A DNA stretch of 64,000 nucleotides from Clostridium sp. 'White wine YQ' (GTDB lineage: Bacteria > Bacillota > Clostridia > Clostridiales > Clostridiaceae): assembly GCF_028728205.1 (NCBI RefSeq), contig NZ_JAQYUU010000001.1:1720082-1784081 (forward strand). The letters run 5' to 3'. This document shows, one piece after another, positions 7,990 through 14,755 of this stretch. Below the pieces are notes generated by a model. That model saw only the letters and a program-made list of their open reading frames with translations. It made no database searches and was not told the origin of the DNA. How positions within the stretch are numbered: the first letter of the stretch is position 1; each line of letters begins with the position of its first letter. Made by a program: the position numbers and the translations under genes.

Positions 7990-8660
7990 AGAATAACATA
8001 CCCTTGCCCTTTCTTAGTTTGGATATAACTTTTAAGACCTATATCCTCAAGTTTCTTTCTAAGTCTATTAATATTTACCGTTAGGGTATTATCATCAACA
8101 AAGCTCTCATCTTCCCATAGAGCTCTCATTATTTCATCTCTACTTACTATCTCCCCCTTATCTTGCATAAGGGTATAAAGGATTTTAAATTCATTCTTAG
8201 TAAGCTCTAGTTTTTTGTCATTATATATAACTGAACTATCCTTTAGGTTAAGAACCACTCCTTGATGCTCAATTACACTTGAAAAAGCATTTATATAGTC
8301 ATAAGTCCTTCTTAAAAGGGCATTTACCTTTGCCATAAGTACATCTAACGAAAAAGGCTTTTGAATAAAGTCATCTCCACCCATGTTTACAGCCATTATT
8401 ATATCCATATTAGTATTTCTAGAGGATATAAAGATTATTGGAACCTTTGACACTTCTCTAATCTTGCCGCACCAATAAAAGCCATCATGAGAGGGAAGAT
8501 TTATATCCATTAAAACAAGCTGAGGATCATATTTTACAAAATCATTAAAGGTATCATTAAAGTTTTCAACTCTATGTCCTTCGAATCCCCATCTTACTAT
8601 ATTTTCTAAGATTATTTCACTCATTTTTTTGTCATCTTCTACAATCATTATTTTAAACAT
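7986..8660 (-). CDS. BceR-like OmpR-family response regulator
   Basis: This is a 224-residue regulator with a receiver domain (acidic pair D9-D10, phospho-acceptor D52 in LVLMDINLP, Lys101 in QKPFS). A C-terminal winged helix runs from about 130 to 222 and ends in TLTVNINRLRKKLE and IQTKKGQGYVI. It belongs with the kinase it overlaps. The matching inverted repeat in front of the ABC genes at 6752-6765 is its probable target. SD AAAGAGG lies before ATG 8660. Confidence 0.92.
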   Translation of the reverse strand: MFKIMIVEDDKKMSEIILENIVRWGFEGHRVENFNDTFNDFVKYDPQLVLMDINLPSHDGFYWCGKIREVSKVPIIFISSRNTNMDIIMAVNMGGDDFIQKPFSLDVLMAKVNALLRRTYDYINAFSSVIEHQGVVLNLKDSSVIYNDKKLELTKNEFKILYTLMQDKGEIVSRDEIMRALWEDESFVDDNTLTVNINRLRKKLEDIGLKSYIQTKKGQGYVIL

Positions 8661-8717
8661 GAGAAAACCTCTTTCTTTCCTAGACTCACAACAATATTAT
8701 ATACTAGAAAATAAAAA

Positions 8718-8735
8718 AAGGGCAATTAAGCCCTT
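8718..8735 (-). terminator. Terminator of the MFS gene
   Basis: Stem AAGGGC / GCCCTT with a 6-nt loop and a long A-run to its left, read as U-run on the minus strand. The hairpin and flanks closely resemble those at 10481-10498. Confidence 0.8.
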
Positions 8736-8754
8736 CTTTTATTGAAATCTTAGT

Positions 8755-9990
8755 TTATATCTTATTCACGCTCTTTTTATCCATAATTATAGATATCATA
8801 TATAAAGCTAAAACTGGTGTAACTAAAAGTGATGTGCAAGCTATTCCAATTCCTATAGAAAACTTTGTTGCTATAATCCCAATAATAGGACCACCTATAA
8901 TTTGCCCAAAGGCATTAATTTGCGAATTCATAGAAAGTATGGTTGCTCTTGCATTATCTTCTATATGATTATTTAGCCAGGCACTAAATACTGGCTCATT
9001 TATGGTTCTAAACATATTTACTGATAAAAATGCTATTAGCATTAAGTTAAAGTTCTTTGTTAAGGCAAACACTAACATGAAGACTGTATAGAATGCATTA
9101 ACACCTAATAATAATCTCCCACTATGACTCTCTTCTTCCTTCTCTATTCTTTTTGAAATTAACTGCATTACTATTGTACTTAAAATCATTCCTGCTATTC
9201 CAAATATCCCAAACCATGTTACTGGCTGAAGATTCCAAAGTCTTGGCAAGGTAGTATCTTGTAAAAAATGCGCATTAGAAAGTCTGTCATACCCTTCACT
9301 AGATAAACCATAAAATAAAGTTACTAAAAGTAAAATAACTATTATAGATTTACTTTTTATAAACTTATAACCTGTTTTAAATGTATGTCCCATTTTTCTA
9401 AAGGTATTTATATCTTCTGGTGCAGAGGTTTTAAAATTCATCTCTGGCATAAAGAAAGCTAAAAATATTCCTAGAATTATGCTTAAGCATCCGCTAATTA
9501 TAAAAGGCATACTAATATAAAAATTAGCAATAATTGTACTTAAGATTATACCTACTACTGAACCAACTTGTCCTGCTTGCGCACCTTTAATATACACTTG
9601 TTCTAAATCTCTTGTTTTCTCTTCTTCTGCAATCCAAGCCTCAGTTGCTCCACTAATAAAGGTTGCACCTAAGCCCCATACTATCTGCGCTAGAAGTACA
9701 AATATAAAACTTGGAACAGAACCTTCTAATATGAAGCCTACACCCATTAAAACTGTACCAATAACGATAGAAAGTTTGCGACTATATACATCTGCAACTA
9801 TCCCTGTAGGTATTTCAAAAATAAAGCAGGCTGCCTCTAAGGTTGTTCCCACAAGAATAAGCTGAAGTGGGTTTAAATGAACCTTTTCCACATGATACAC
9901 TATCATAATTGTAGCTATTAATGAAAAGCATAGACCTGTAATTGCTGAATATATTAAATAAGTTTTATACGCTGAAAGTTTTTTAACCAT
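8755..9990 (-). CDS. MFS drug-efflux-type transporter
   Basis: This 411-residue protein has about 12 hydrophobic segments and an MFS motif A-like loop GIVADVYSRK after segment 2. It resembles DHA-type proton-driven exporters, including clostridial tetracycline or macrolide efflux proteins, but the substrate is not readable. The start ATG 9990 overlaps the stop of a 25-codon upstream ORF (TAATG). The leader, with two intrinsic terminators and SD-preceded small ORFs, points to translation-dependent attenuation by a ribosome-targeting drug. It is followed by its own terminator and a neighbouring MarR gene may also contribute. MFS is certain; drug export is inferred. Confidence 0.85.
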   Translation of the reverse strand: MVKKLSAYKTYLIYSAITGLCFSLIATIMIVYHVEKVHLNPLQLILVGTTLEAACFIFEIPTGIVADVYSRKLSIVIGTVLMGVGFILEGSVPSFIFVLLAQIVWGLGATFISGATEAWIAEEEKTRDLEQVYIKGAQAGQVGSVVGIILSTIIANFYISMPFIISGCLSIILGIFLAFFMPEMNFKTSAPEDINTFRKMGHTFKTGYKFIKSKSIIVILLLVTLFYGLSSEGYDRLSNAHFLQDTTLPRLWNLQPVTWFGIFGIAGMILSTIVMQLISKRIEKEEESHSGRLLLGVNAFYTVFMLVFALTKNFNLMLIAFLSVNMFRTINEPVFSAWLNNHIEDNARATILSMNSQINAFGQIIGGPIIGIIATKFSIGIGIACTSLLVTPVLALYMISIIMDKKSVNKI

Positions 9991-10067
9991 TAATTGTTCA
10001 CCATCCTAATATTAATAAAAAATCTGTTTTTACTTATAAATCTAAATTTATTAAATAAACACTTCAT
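9990..10067 (-). CDS. 25-residue leader ORF overlapping the MFS start
   Basis: ATG 10067 is preceded by GGAGG at an 8-nt spacing. The ORF encodes a basic, Phe/Asn-rich peptide beginning MKCLFNKFRF. Its TAA overlaps the MFS ATG by one base (TAATG), the usual arrangement for translational coupling. It lies just after the second leader terminator. The SD quality and overlap support real translation; a regulatory role is inference. Confidence 0.6.
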   Translation of the reverse strand: MKCLFNKFRFISKNRFFINIRMVNN

Positions 10068-10086
10068 CCTAATAACCTCCTAAACT

Positions 10087-10123
10087 AAAAAAAGCCGCAA
10101 TGAACAAGGGTTCACTTACAGCT
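10087..10123 (-). terminator. Leader terminator 2 (attenuator candidate) before the MFS gene
   Basis: A long stem (10093-10105 with 10110-10123, CCTT loop on the minus strand, one bulged G and G-U pairs) is followed by seven U residues. It lies upstream of the MFS gene and downstream of its promoter, so read-through must be regulated or partial. Confidence 0.8.
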
Positions 10124-10194
10124 TCATAATCCTTTAACCTAAATAAAAACATGAATTTAGTTACTTAATCTAAAAACGTAGTAAAAATAGGCAT

Positions 10195-10219
10195 AAAAAT
10201 ACCGTGAATAGACCACGGT
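10195..10219 (-). terminator. Leader terminator 1 (attenuator candidate) before the MFS gene
   Basis: Stem ACCGTG / CACGGT with a 7-nt loop, followed on the minus strand by ATTTTTATG. It begins 4 nt after the stop of the 19-codon leader ORF, the geometry expected if a ribosome on that ORF controls folding. Confidence 0.65.
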
Positions 10220-10223
10220 TATC

Positions 10224-10283
10224 TTAATTATGCAAATAAGGTGTAACATGCTCATTATAATGTTGATTATTTTTATGGTACAC
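10224..10283 (-). CDS. 19-residue His-rich leader peptide
   Basis: GTG 10283 follows GGAGG at an ideal 8-nt spacing. The peptide (starting MYHKNNQHYNEH) has four His and five Asn. It ends immediately before leader terminator 1. This is the best candidate for a regulatory leader peptide of the MFS gene. I do not recognise its sequence from known antibiotic-resistance leaders. Confidence 0.6.
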   Translation of the reverse strand: MYHKNNQHYNEHVTPYLHN

Positions 10284-10297
10284 AAATTAAACCTCCA

Positions 10298-10324
10298 CTA
10301 ATTGCAAGATTTTTTAATGTCCAT
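10298..10324 (-). CDS. 8-residue leader ORF (MDIKKSCN)
   Basis: ATG 10324 lies 10 nt after AAGGA. The ORF is very short and ends just before the SD of the 19-codon leader ORF. It may be a regulatory mini-ORF or chance. A further 17-codon ORF at 10350-10403 has no SD and is not called. Confidence 0.35.
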   Translation of the reverse strand: MDIKKSCN

Positions 10325-10423
10325 ATAAAATAATCCTTATTCAGTTAGTTTAATTTAAAACTACCTCTTTGCGCATATTTTCAACACCTTTACGTTTATT
10401 CATGTTTATATTTAACATATTCT

Positions 10424-10451
10424 ATTATACAAGAAATAATTGATTTTTCAA
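10424..10451 (-). promoter_or_regulatory. Sigma-A promoter of the MFS leader
   Basis: TTGAAA (10446-10451), a 16-bp spacer and a consensus TATAAT (10424-10429) on the minus strand, about 435 nt upstream of the MFS start and just downstream of the MarR terminator. Confidence 0.75.
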
Positions 10452-10480
10452 CGTTTATCTACTAATTAAGAAAAATAAAA

Positions 10481-10498
10481 AAGAGCAATTAAGCTCTT
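10481..10498 (-). terminator. Terminator of the EFR1-MarR operon
   Basis: Stem AAGAGC / GCTCTT with an A-run on the left (U-run on the minus strand), 16 nt past the MarR stop. Confidence 0.8.
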
Positions 10499-10513
10499 CT
10501 TTATTGAAATATA

Positions 10514-10957
10514 CTAATTTGTACTTTTCTTTTTTAATACCAAAATAAGATCTTCTAAGGCTGAGATAATTGCCTCAGTTTTTTGAGGTTCTAAGTCTCC
10601 AATTATAGACTCATTAAGTTCACTCGTAATATTGCATACATCTGTACTTTTTAAAAATTCAGGTGAAATAGATAACTTAACTGTTCTTCTATTTTCTTTA
10701 GGTATCTCCCTTATTACAATTTCTTTATTAACAAGTTGATCAACTAATCTAGAAACTGAACTTTTTGGCAAATCAAGCTTTTCACTTAGTTCTATTAAGG
10801 AGATATCTTTATTATTATATATCTCAAACATGACCATAAATTGAGAAGTTGTTATTCCCAAATTCTCTGCACTTGACTCAATATGACCGTTTAAGCTTCC
10901 TTGAATTACTCTAAGCAAGTTCATTATTTTATGAATACAATTAGTTCCTTTACACAT
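10514..10957 (-). CDS. MarR-family transcriptional regulator
   Basis: This 147-residue winged-helix regulator has its HTH around residues 52-80 (SLIELSEKLDLPKSSVSRL) and the wing in IPKENRRTVKLSI. Start ATG 10957 is chosen because AAGGG lies 10 nt upstream; the GTG at 10966 is too close to it. It is 21 bp downstream of the EFR1 flavodoxin-ferredoxin gene and shares its transcript. It probably autoregulates through the GTTCC-N4-GGAAC repeat at 11794. It may also act on the MFS gene next door. Ligand unknown. Confidence 0.88.
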   Translation of the reverse strand: MCKGTNCIHKIMNLLRVIQGSLNGHIESSAENLGITTSQFMVMFEIYNNKDISLIELSEKLDLPKSSVSRLVDQLVNKEIVIREIPKENRRTVKLSISPEFLKSTDVCNITSELNESIIGDLEPQKTEAIISALEDLILVLKKKSTN

Positions 10958-10978
10958 TAAGTACACACCCTTTTTATC

Positions 10979-11755
10979 CTAACGGTTTTGAATTAATTCA
11001 TTTACCTTTATATCTGGATGATGATATCTTCCTCTTTTCAAAGTATTTTTCTTATATTGAATAGATTTTTGTGGACACCATTGCATGCATGCTAAGCATA
11101 TTTCACAGTTATGCTGCCATTCTGGTTTTCCTTCTACCATTTTAATATTATTCGTAGGACAAACCTTTGAGCAAGTACTACAGCCGTTACATTTTTCTGT
11201 TACCCAAAAATTTTTATCCATATTATTAGGCTTAAAAGTCTTATATGCTAATCTTCCAAAAGCTATCTTTACTCCACTAATCTTTACTTTAGTCTGTTCA
11301 TTTTTCTTTATACTGTCTACTATGTTTATTATTTGTTCATCAGCTACTTTAAAACGCTCTTCTTGAACTTCTTTTGAATATGCATCATACATAACTTGAT
11401 AATTACCTGGCATTCTTACTGTAAAGCCAGCTGAAAGAGAAGCTCCTTTTTTACTTAGTATGTCTTCAATTTGATTTAATGCTATTGTCGTAGTTCCACC
11501 AAAGGTTGCAATAGCAAAAATATATGCTGATTTATTCACTTCAAGATTTTCTACAAACTTTTTAACCATTAAAGGTACTCCAGTAAAATATATAGGGAAT
11601 ACAAAGCCAATCTTATCAGATGACATATCTTTAGTAATTGGCAGGTTATCTTTAGTTATTTGTATAAGATTTGCATCTCCTAATCCTTCTTTTACTGCTT
11701 TTGATACCTTCAAAGAATTACCTGTTCCGCTAAAATAATAAATTGTAGTACTCAT
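10979..11755 (-). CDS. EFR1-family flavodoxin/ferredoxin fusion
   Basis: This is a 258-residue two-domain electron carrier. The N-terminal flavodoxin domain shows the FMN phosphate loop SGTGNS (9-14) and TFGGTT. The C-terminal part has two 4Fe-4S motifs, CNGCSTCSKVCP and CEICLACMQWCP. Family members are common in anaerobic Firmicutes; their redox partners are mostly unknown. ATG 11755 is chosen because GGAGG lies 5 nt upstream. It heads an operon with the MarR gene. Confidence 0.9.
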   Translation of the reverse strand: MSTTIYYFSGTGNSLKVSKAVKEGLGDANLIQITKDNLPITKDMSSDKIGFVFPIYFTGVPLMVKKFVENLEVNKSAYIFAIATFGGTTTIALNQIEDILSKKGASLSAGFTVRMPGNYQVMYDAYSKEVQEERFKVADEQIINIVDSIKKNEQTKVKISGVKIAFGRLAYKTFKPNNMDKNFWVTEKCNGCSTCSKVCPTNNIKMVEGKPEWQHNCEICLACMQWCPQKSIQYKKNTLKRGRYHHPDIKVNELIQNR

Positions 11756-11793
11756 ATTGTCCTCCATAAATTATTAATAATTCCGTTTAAATT

Positions 11794-11807
11794 GTTCCAT
11801 TTGGAAC
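11794..11807. promoter_or_regulatory. Candidate MarR operator
   Basis: GTTCC-ATTT-GGAAC lies 39 bp before the EFR1 start. It fits a dimeric winged-helix regulator by symmetry and position only. Confidence 0.4.
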
Positions 11808-11877
11808 TGTTCATTATTAAACAATACTATTATATTCTTCTGGAGTCAATATAAGAACAAAAATAATAGAATTAAAA

Positions 11878-11908
11878 AATCCTTAGGAATTATTAATTCC
11901 TAAGGATT
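11878..11908 (-). terminator. Terminator of rpsU
   Basis: Perfect 14-bp stem (AATCCTTAGGAATT and complement) with a 3-nt loop and a T-run on the minus strand. Confidence 0.9.
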
Positions 11909-11931
11909 TTATTAAATAATATCATAATCGG

Positions 11932-12108
11932 TTATTTAAACTTTCTTTTTCTAGCTGCTTCTGATTTTTTCTTTCTCTTTACGCTAGGTTTTTCATAGTG
12001 TTCTCTTTTTCTAACCTCTGAAAGGACTCCAGATTTAGCACAGCTACGTTTAAATCTTGATAACGCTTGCTCTAATGATTCATTTTCTCTCACTCTGATT
12101 TCTGACAT
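11932..12108 (-). CDS. rpsU: 30S ribosomal protein S21
   Basis: The ORF encodes 58 residues starting [19 protein letters not shown], with the conserved [24 protein letters not shown] core and a Lys/Arg-rich tail ([12 protein letters not shown]). It has the expected length for S21 and binds the small subunit near the 3' end of 16S rRNA. GGGAGG lies 8 nt before ATG 12108. A TTGACA element sits at 12169-12174 on the minus strand. It is monocistronic with a strong terminator. Confidence 0.97.
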   Translation of the reverse strand: MSEIRVRENESLEQALSRFKRSCAKSGVLSEVRKREHYEKPSVKRKKKSEAARKRKFK

Positions 12109-12442
12109 AATTCCCGCCTCCCTTCAGTTCAAATCATAATACTACCGAAATATATTATATATCGAATTTGTCAAAACGACAATGAAATATTTTACTTTAA
12201 CTAAATATTTTATATATTTTTTTATTTTAAGCTAATATATCTCATAATTTCATTATAATAATAGTTTGTCTAAATATCAATGAAATATACAAATTTGAGA
12301 TTCCACATTAGATAATATAACCTATAACAGGAAATTTTAGTCATAATTTTATTAAAAATAGAAAATAAAATAGTATAATAATTATATAAGATTATTGTCT
12401 AATGGACAATAGTAAAATACTACGATATTAAGGAGATTTTTT
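12109..12442. promoter_or_regulatory. Divergent promoter region between rpsU and the GNAT gene
   Basis: On the minus side TTGACA (12169-12174) with TATAAT-like sequence downstream probably drives rpsU. On the plus side TATAAT (12374-12379) and an inverted repeat ATTGTC-N5-GACAAT (12394-12410) precede the GNAT gene, and the repeat could be an operator. Nothing else is seen in this AT-rich stretch. Confidence 0.45.
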
Positions 12443-12964
12443 ATGCCAGATATTATAATAGATTTACTTAAGGAATCAGATGCACAAGAACTTTTTAAAT
12501 TTGAACTTAAAAATAGATCTTTTTTTGAAAGAGTTGGTTTCCCAAGAGGAGATAATTATTATGAATTAAATAGCTTCAATACAATAATAAAGGAGTTAGT
12601 TCAGGAACAAGAGAATGGATTAGTATATATGTATTTAATAAAGGATAATGCTGGAATGATCCTTGGAAGAATAAATTTAGTATCAATAGAAAGAGGATGT
12701 TTTAATAAGGCTGAACTGGGTTATAGAGTTGGTGAGGAACATCAAGGAAAGGGATATGTAACAAGTGCGGTAAAACTTATTTTAGATGAAGCAGTCAATA
12801 AGCATGGACTACATAGATTAGAAGCAGGCACATCACCTAATAACATTGGTTCCCAAATAGCATTAATTAAGAATGGCTTTCAATTTGTTGGACGTTATAA
12901 TAAATATATTTACAAAAATGGAGAATGGTGTGATAGCATTTATTTTGAGAAAATACTCGATTAA
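12443..12964 (+). CDS. GNAT acetyltransferase, RimJ/RimL-like
   Basis: This 173-residue acetyl-CoA-dependent N-acetyltransferase shows the AELGYRVGEEHQGKGYVTSA segment (acetyl-CoA pyrophosphate loop, Q/R-x-x-G-x-G type). HRLEAGTSPNNIGSQ and the NGFQFVGRYNKYIY ending follow. This is the RimJ/RimL subgroup, which includes ribosomal-protein N-acetylases and small-molecule or antibiotic acetylases, so the substrate is open. SD AAGGAG precedes ATG 12443. It is one of the few plus-strand genes, with its own promoter and a strong terminator. Confidence 0.88.
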   Translation: MPDIIIDLLKESDAQELFKFELKNRSFFERVGFPRGDNYYELNSFNTIIKELVQEQENGLVYMYLIKDNAGMILGRINLVSIERGCFNKAELGYRVGEEHQGKGYVTSAVKLILDEAVNKHGLHRLEAGTSPNNIGSQIALIKNGFQFVGRYNKYIYKNGEWCDSIYFEKILD

Positions 12965-13016
12965 ATATATGCTGTTAGAAACAGTCGAATAGTATTTTTC
13001 TTATATGGAGCATTGA

Positions 13017-13050
13017 AGCCTTAAAAATTACAGCAGTAATTTTTAAGGCT
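13017..13050 (+). terminator. Terminator of the GNAT gene
   Basis: Perfect 15-bp stem (AGCCTTAAAAATTAC and complement) with a 4-nt loop, followed by TTAATTTATTCTTTTT. Confidence 0.85.
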
Positions 13051-13064
13051 TTAATTTATTCTTT

Positions 13065-13250
13065 TTATGAATCTATATAATTTATAAACATCGAACATAT
13101 AAAAAAACTTAAGCTCATAACCAACATAATATCCCATTCGATACTAGCAAAGGAGCCTTTGCGTATGACTGTAAAGATTATATATGTTAAATTCATGCTA
13201 ATAAGGCATATTAAAGTTTTTCTAATTGGGATTTTACTTTTGGATTTCAT
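13065..13250 (-). CDS. Small two-segment membrane protein, copy 1
   Basis: The 61-residue protein has two hydrophobic stretches (about 12-28 and 39-57) around a short polar loop with RKGS and a Trp (EWDIML). Strong SD GGGGAG lies before ATG 13250. It aligns with the next gene upstream (KIPxxK, TxI, RKxxxA, WxIML), so the two are tandem paralogues. No family is recognised. Confidence 0.75.
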   Translation of the reverse strand: MKSKSKIPIRKTLICLISMNLTYIIFTVIRKGSFASIEWDIMLVMSLSFFICSMFINYIDS

Positions 13251-13340
13251 AGTCTCTCCCCACTTAATAATTTATAATATTTATTAAATTTGTATGTATC
13301 TAACAACACCATTATACTTTATTAAACTTTATATATAAAC

Positions 13341-13382
13341 AAAAAATAACAGAGTACAAAATGCATGTAGGTCTGTTATTTT
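13341..13382. repeat. Duplicated hairpin repeat, copy 1
   Basis: ATAACAGA and TCTGTTAT arms followed by TTTATAATTTATTATT. The same sequence with a few changes recurs at 13703-13748, as part of the duplicated gene-plus-spacer unit. It could serve as a terminator for the upstream copy. Confidence 0.65.
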
Positions 13383-13419
13383 ATAATTTATTATTAGTTT
13401 TAAAGATTTCTTGTACTTA

Positions 13420-13614
13420 TTACTCTTTTTTAGGAGCTTTGGAGTTTAAATATAAAGCAGTAAGAACATATGCTGCACTTCCAAATAACATTATGCTCCA
13501 ATTAACATTCGCTAATGATTTTCTAAGTATTAATGATGTAAATATAAATGTTACGTCAAAAAATATAAGATTTGTGATGATTTTCTTGAAAGGGATTTTC
13601 TCTTTTGGGTTCAT
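13420..13614 (-). CDS. Small two-segment membrane protein, copy 2
   Basis: The 64-residue paralogue of the protein encoded at 13065-13250 shares the KIPFKK start, an RKSLANVNWSIML loop and two hydrophobic stretches (about 14-30 and 41-56). It has a charged tail APKKE. SD AAGGAG before ATG 13614. Gene, spacer and hairpin were duplicated as one unit and have since diverged. No family is recognised. Confidence 0.75.
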   Translation of the reverse strand: MNPKEKIPFKKIITNLIFFDVTFIFTSLILRKSLANVNWSIMLFGSAAYVLTALYLNSKAPKKE

Positions 13615-13702
13615 GTGAATCTCCTTACTTAATAATACTATTTAATTTGTATTTACTTAATAATAACTATTATACTTCATTAAATCTATTAGAGAAACAA
13701 AA

Positions 13703-13748
13703 ATAACAGAATACGTAATATATGTATGTCTGTTATTTTATAATTTAT
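13703..13748. repeat. Duplicated hairpin repeat, copy 2
   Basis: Second copy of the ATAACAGA...TCTGTTATTTTATAATTTATTATT repeat, downstream of the DUF3883 gene on the minus strand, where it may also act as the terminator of the defence operon. Confidence 0.65.
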
Positions 13749-13810
13749 TATTCGCTTTTAAGGATGGCTGGTACCCATTATTAACTTCACAGAACTTTTA
13801 TATTATTTTT

Positions 13811-14755
13811 TTAATTATCAATATATTTTATATGATACTTTTCTATTTCTATAAAATATTTATCAGACTGAAGAATTTTTAGAGGATTTTTTATTATAAT
13901 TGGCGTATATGTTTCATCATTAATTCTATCTCTATCCACTAAATATAGATAATATTTATCGCTATATACTTTTGCTATATTAATTTCATTTTTAGACCAA
14001 TAAAAATCTATTTTCTTATTATATGACTTTACTTCTATATACCTATCATGTTCAATACTTTTTTTTGTATTATATGAGCAAATATCATATCCAGCTGTTA
14101 CATCTATTTCAGAAATTATTTCAATACAATTAGATAATAAGGAATCGTTCAATCTTTTTTTTTCATAACTTAATACAAATAATTCAGCCTCTTTTCCATA
14201 GCGCTCTTCTAGTTCTAATATTCCTTTAAGTGTTTCGAGTGAAATTTGTTTTCTCCTTTTAGATACATATTTTTTTAATGTTTCATTGTATATTGGGTTT
14301 ATTAGCAACTTATTATTAATATCATCTAAGTAAAAGAATTCAATTGAAATTAAAAAATTTCTTATGCAAGAATATTTTAACTTAATATATGACAGTGGAA
14401 TATAATACCCATACTTTGTATCATACTTAATCTTATCTAACGGAATTATATTACTTTCACTTTTCTCAATAATAGAATCTAGAAAGAAGTCACATAGTGC
14501 TAGTTTAAATGTATTAAACTGAAAATCACTTTGAAGTAATTTTTCACTAAGCATAAGTTTTTCATTATTTTCTTGTATTATACCTATATTTAATAATAAT
14601 ATTTGGGTAGGAATTGATTTACTTTTAGCATATCCAAAAAATTTTGCTAAACTATTAATATTGAATTCACAATTATTTTTATAGACGTATTCAACTAATG
14701 CGTATAATTCATTATAATTTAATAACTCTTTATAAATCTTTAGTTCTTCTAACAT
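13811..14755 (-). CDS. DUF3883 (NOV_C) putative nuclease, last gene of defence operon
   Basis: This is a 314-residue protein. Residues about 1-170 have no recognised domain but include helix-rich segments that may be winged-helix-like. Residues about 175-300 match DUF3883: a helix with E191, then DVTAGYDICS (D224), RYIEVKS (E241, K243) and FYWSKNEINIAKVY, a conserved pattern of this family. This is a PD-(D/E)xK-like arrangement, so it is the likely DNA-cleaving subunit. The start overlaps the SNF2 gene by 26 nt. In this context it would cut DNA selected by the helicase and spared by the methyltransferase; that role is inferred. Confidence 0.8.
   Translation of the reverse strand: MLEELKIYKELLNYNELYALVEYVYKNNCEFNINSLAKFFGYAKSKSIPTQILLLNIGIIQENNEKLMLSEKLLQSDFQFNTFKLALCDFFLDSIIEKSESNIIPLDKIKYDTKYGYYIPLSYIKLKYSCIRNFLISIEFFYLDDINNKLLINPIYNETLKKYVSKRRKQISLETLKGILELEERYGKEAELFVLSYEKKRLNDSLLSNCIEIISEIDVTAGYDICSYNTKKSIEHDRYIEVKSYNKKIDFYWSKNEINIAKVYSDKYYLYLVDRDRINDETYTPIIIKNPLKILQSDKYFIEIEKYHIKYIDN

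Noticed and set aside
10350..10403. 17-codon ORF in the MFS leader
   Set aside because: No Shine-Dalgarno sequence precedes it, unlike the other leader ORFs.
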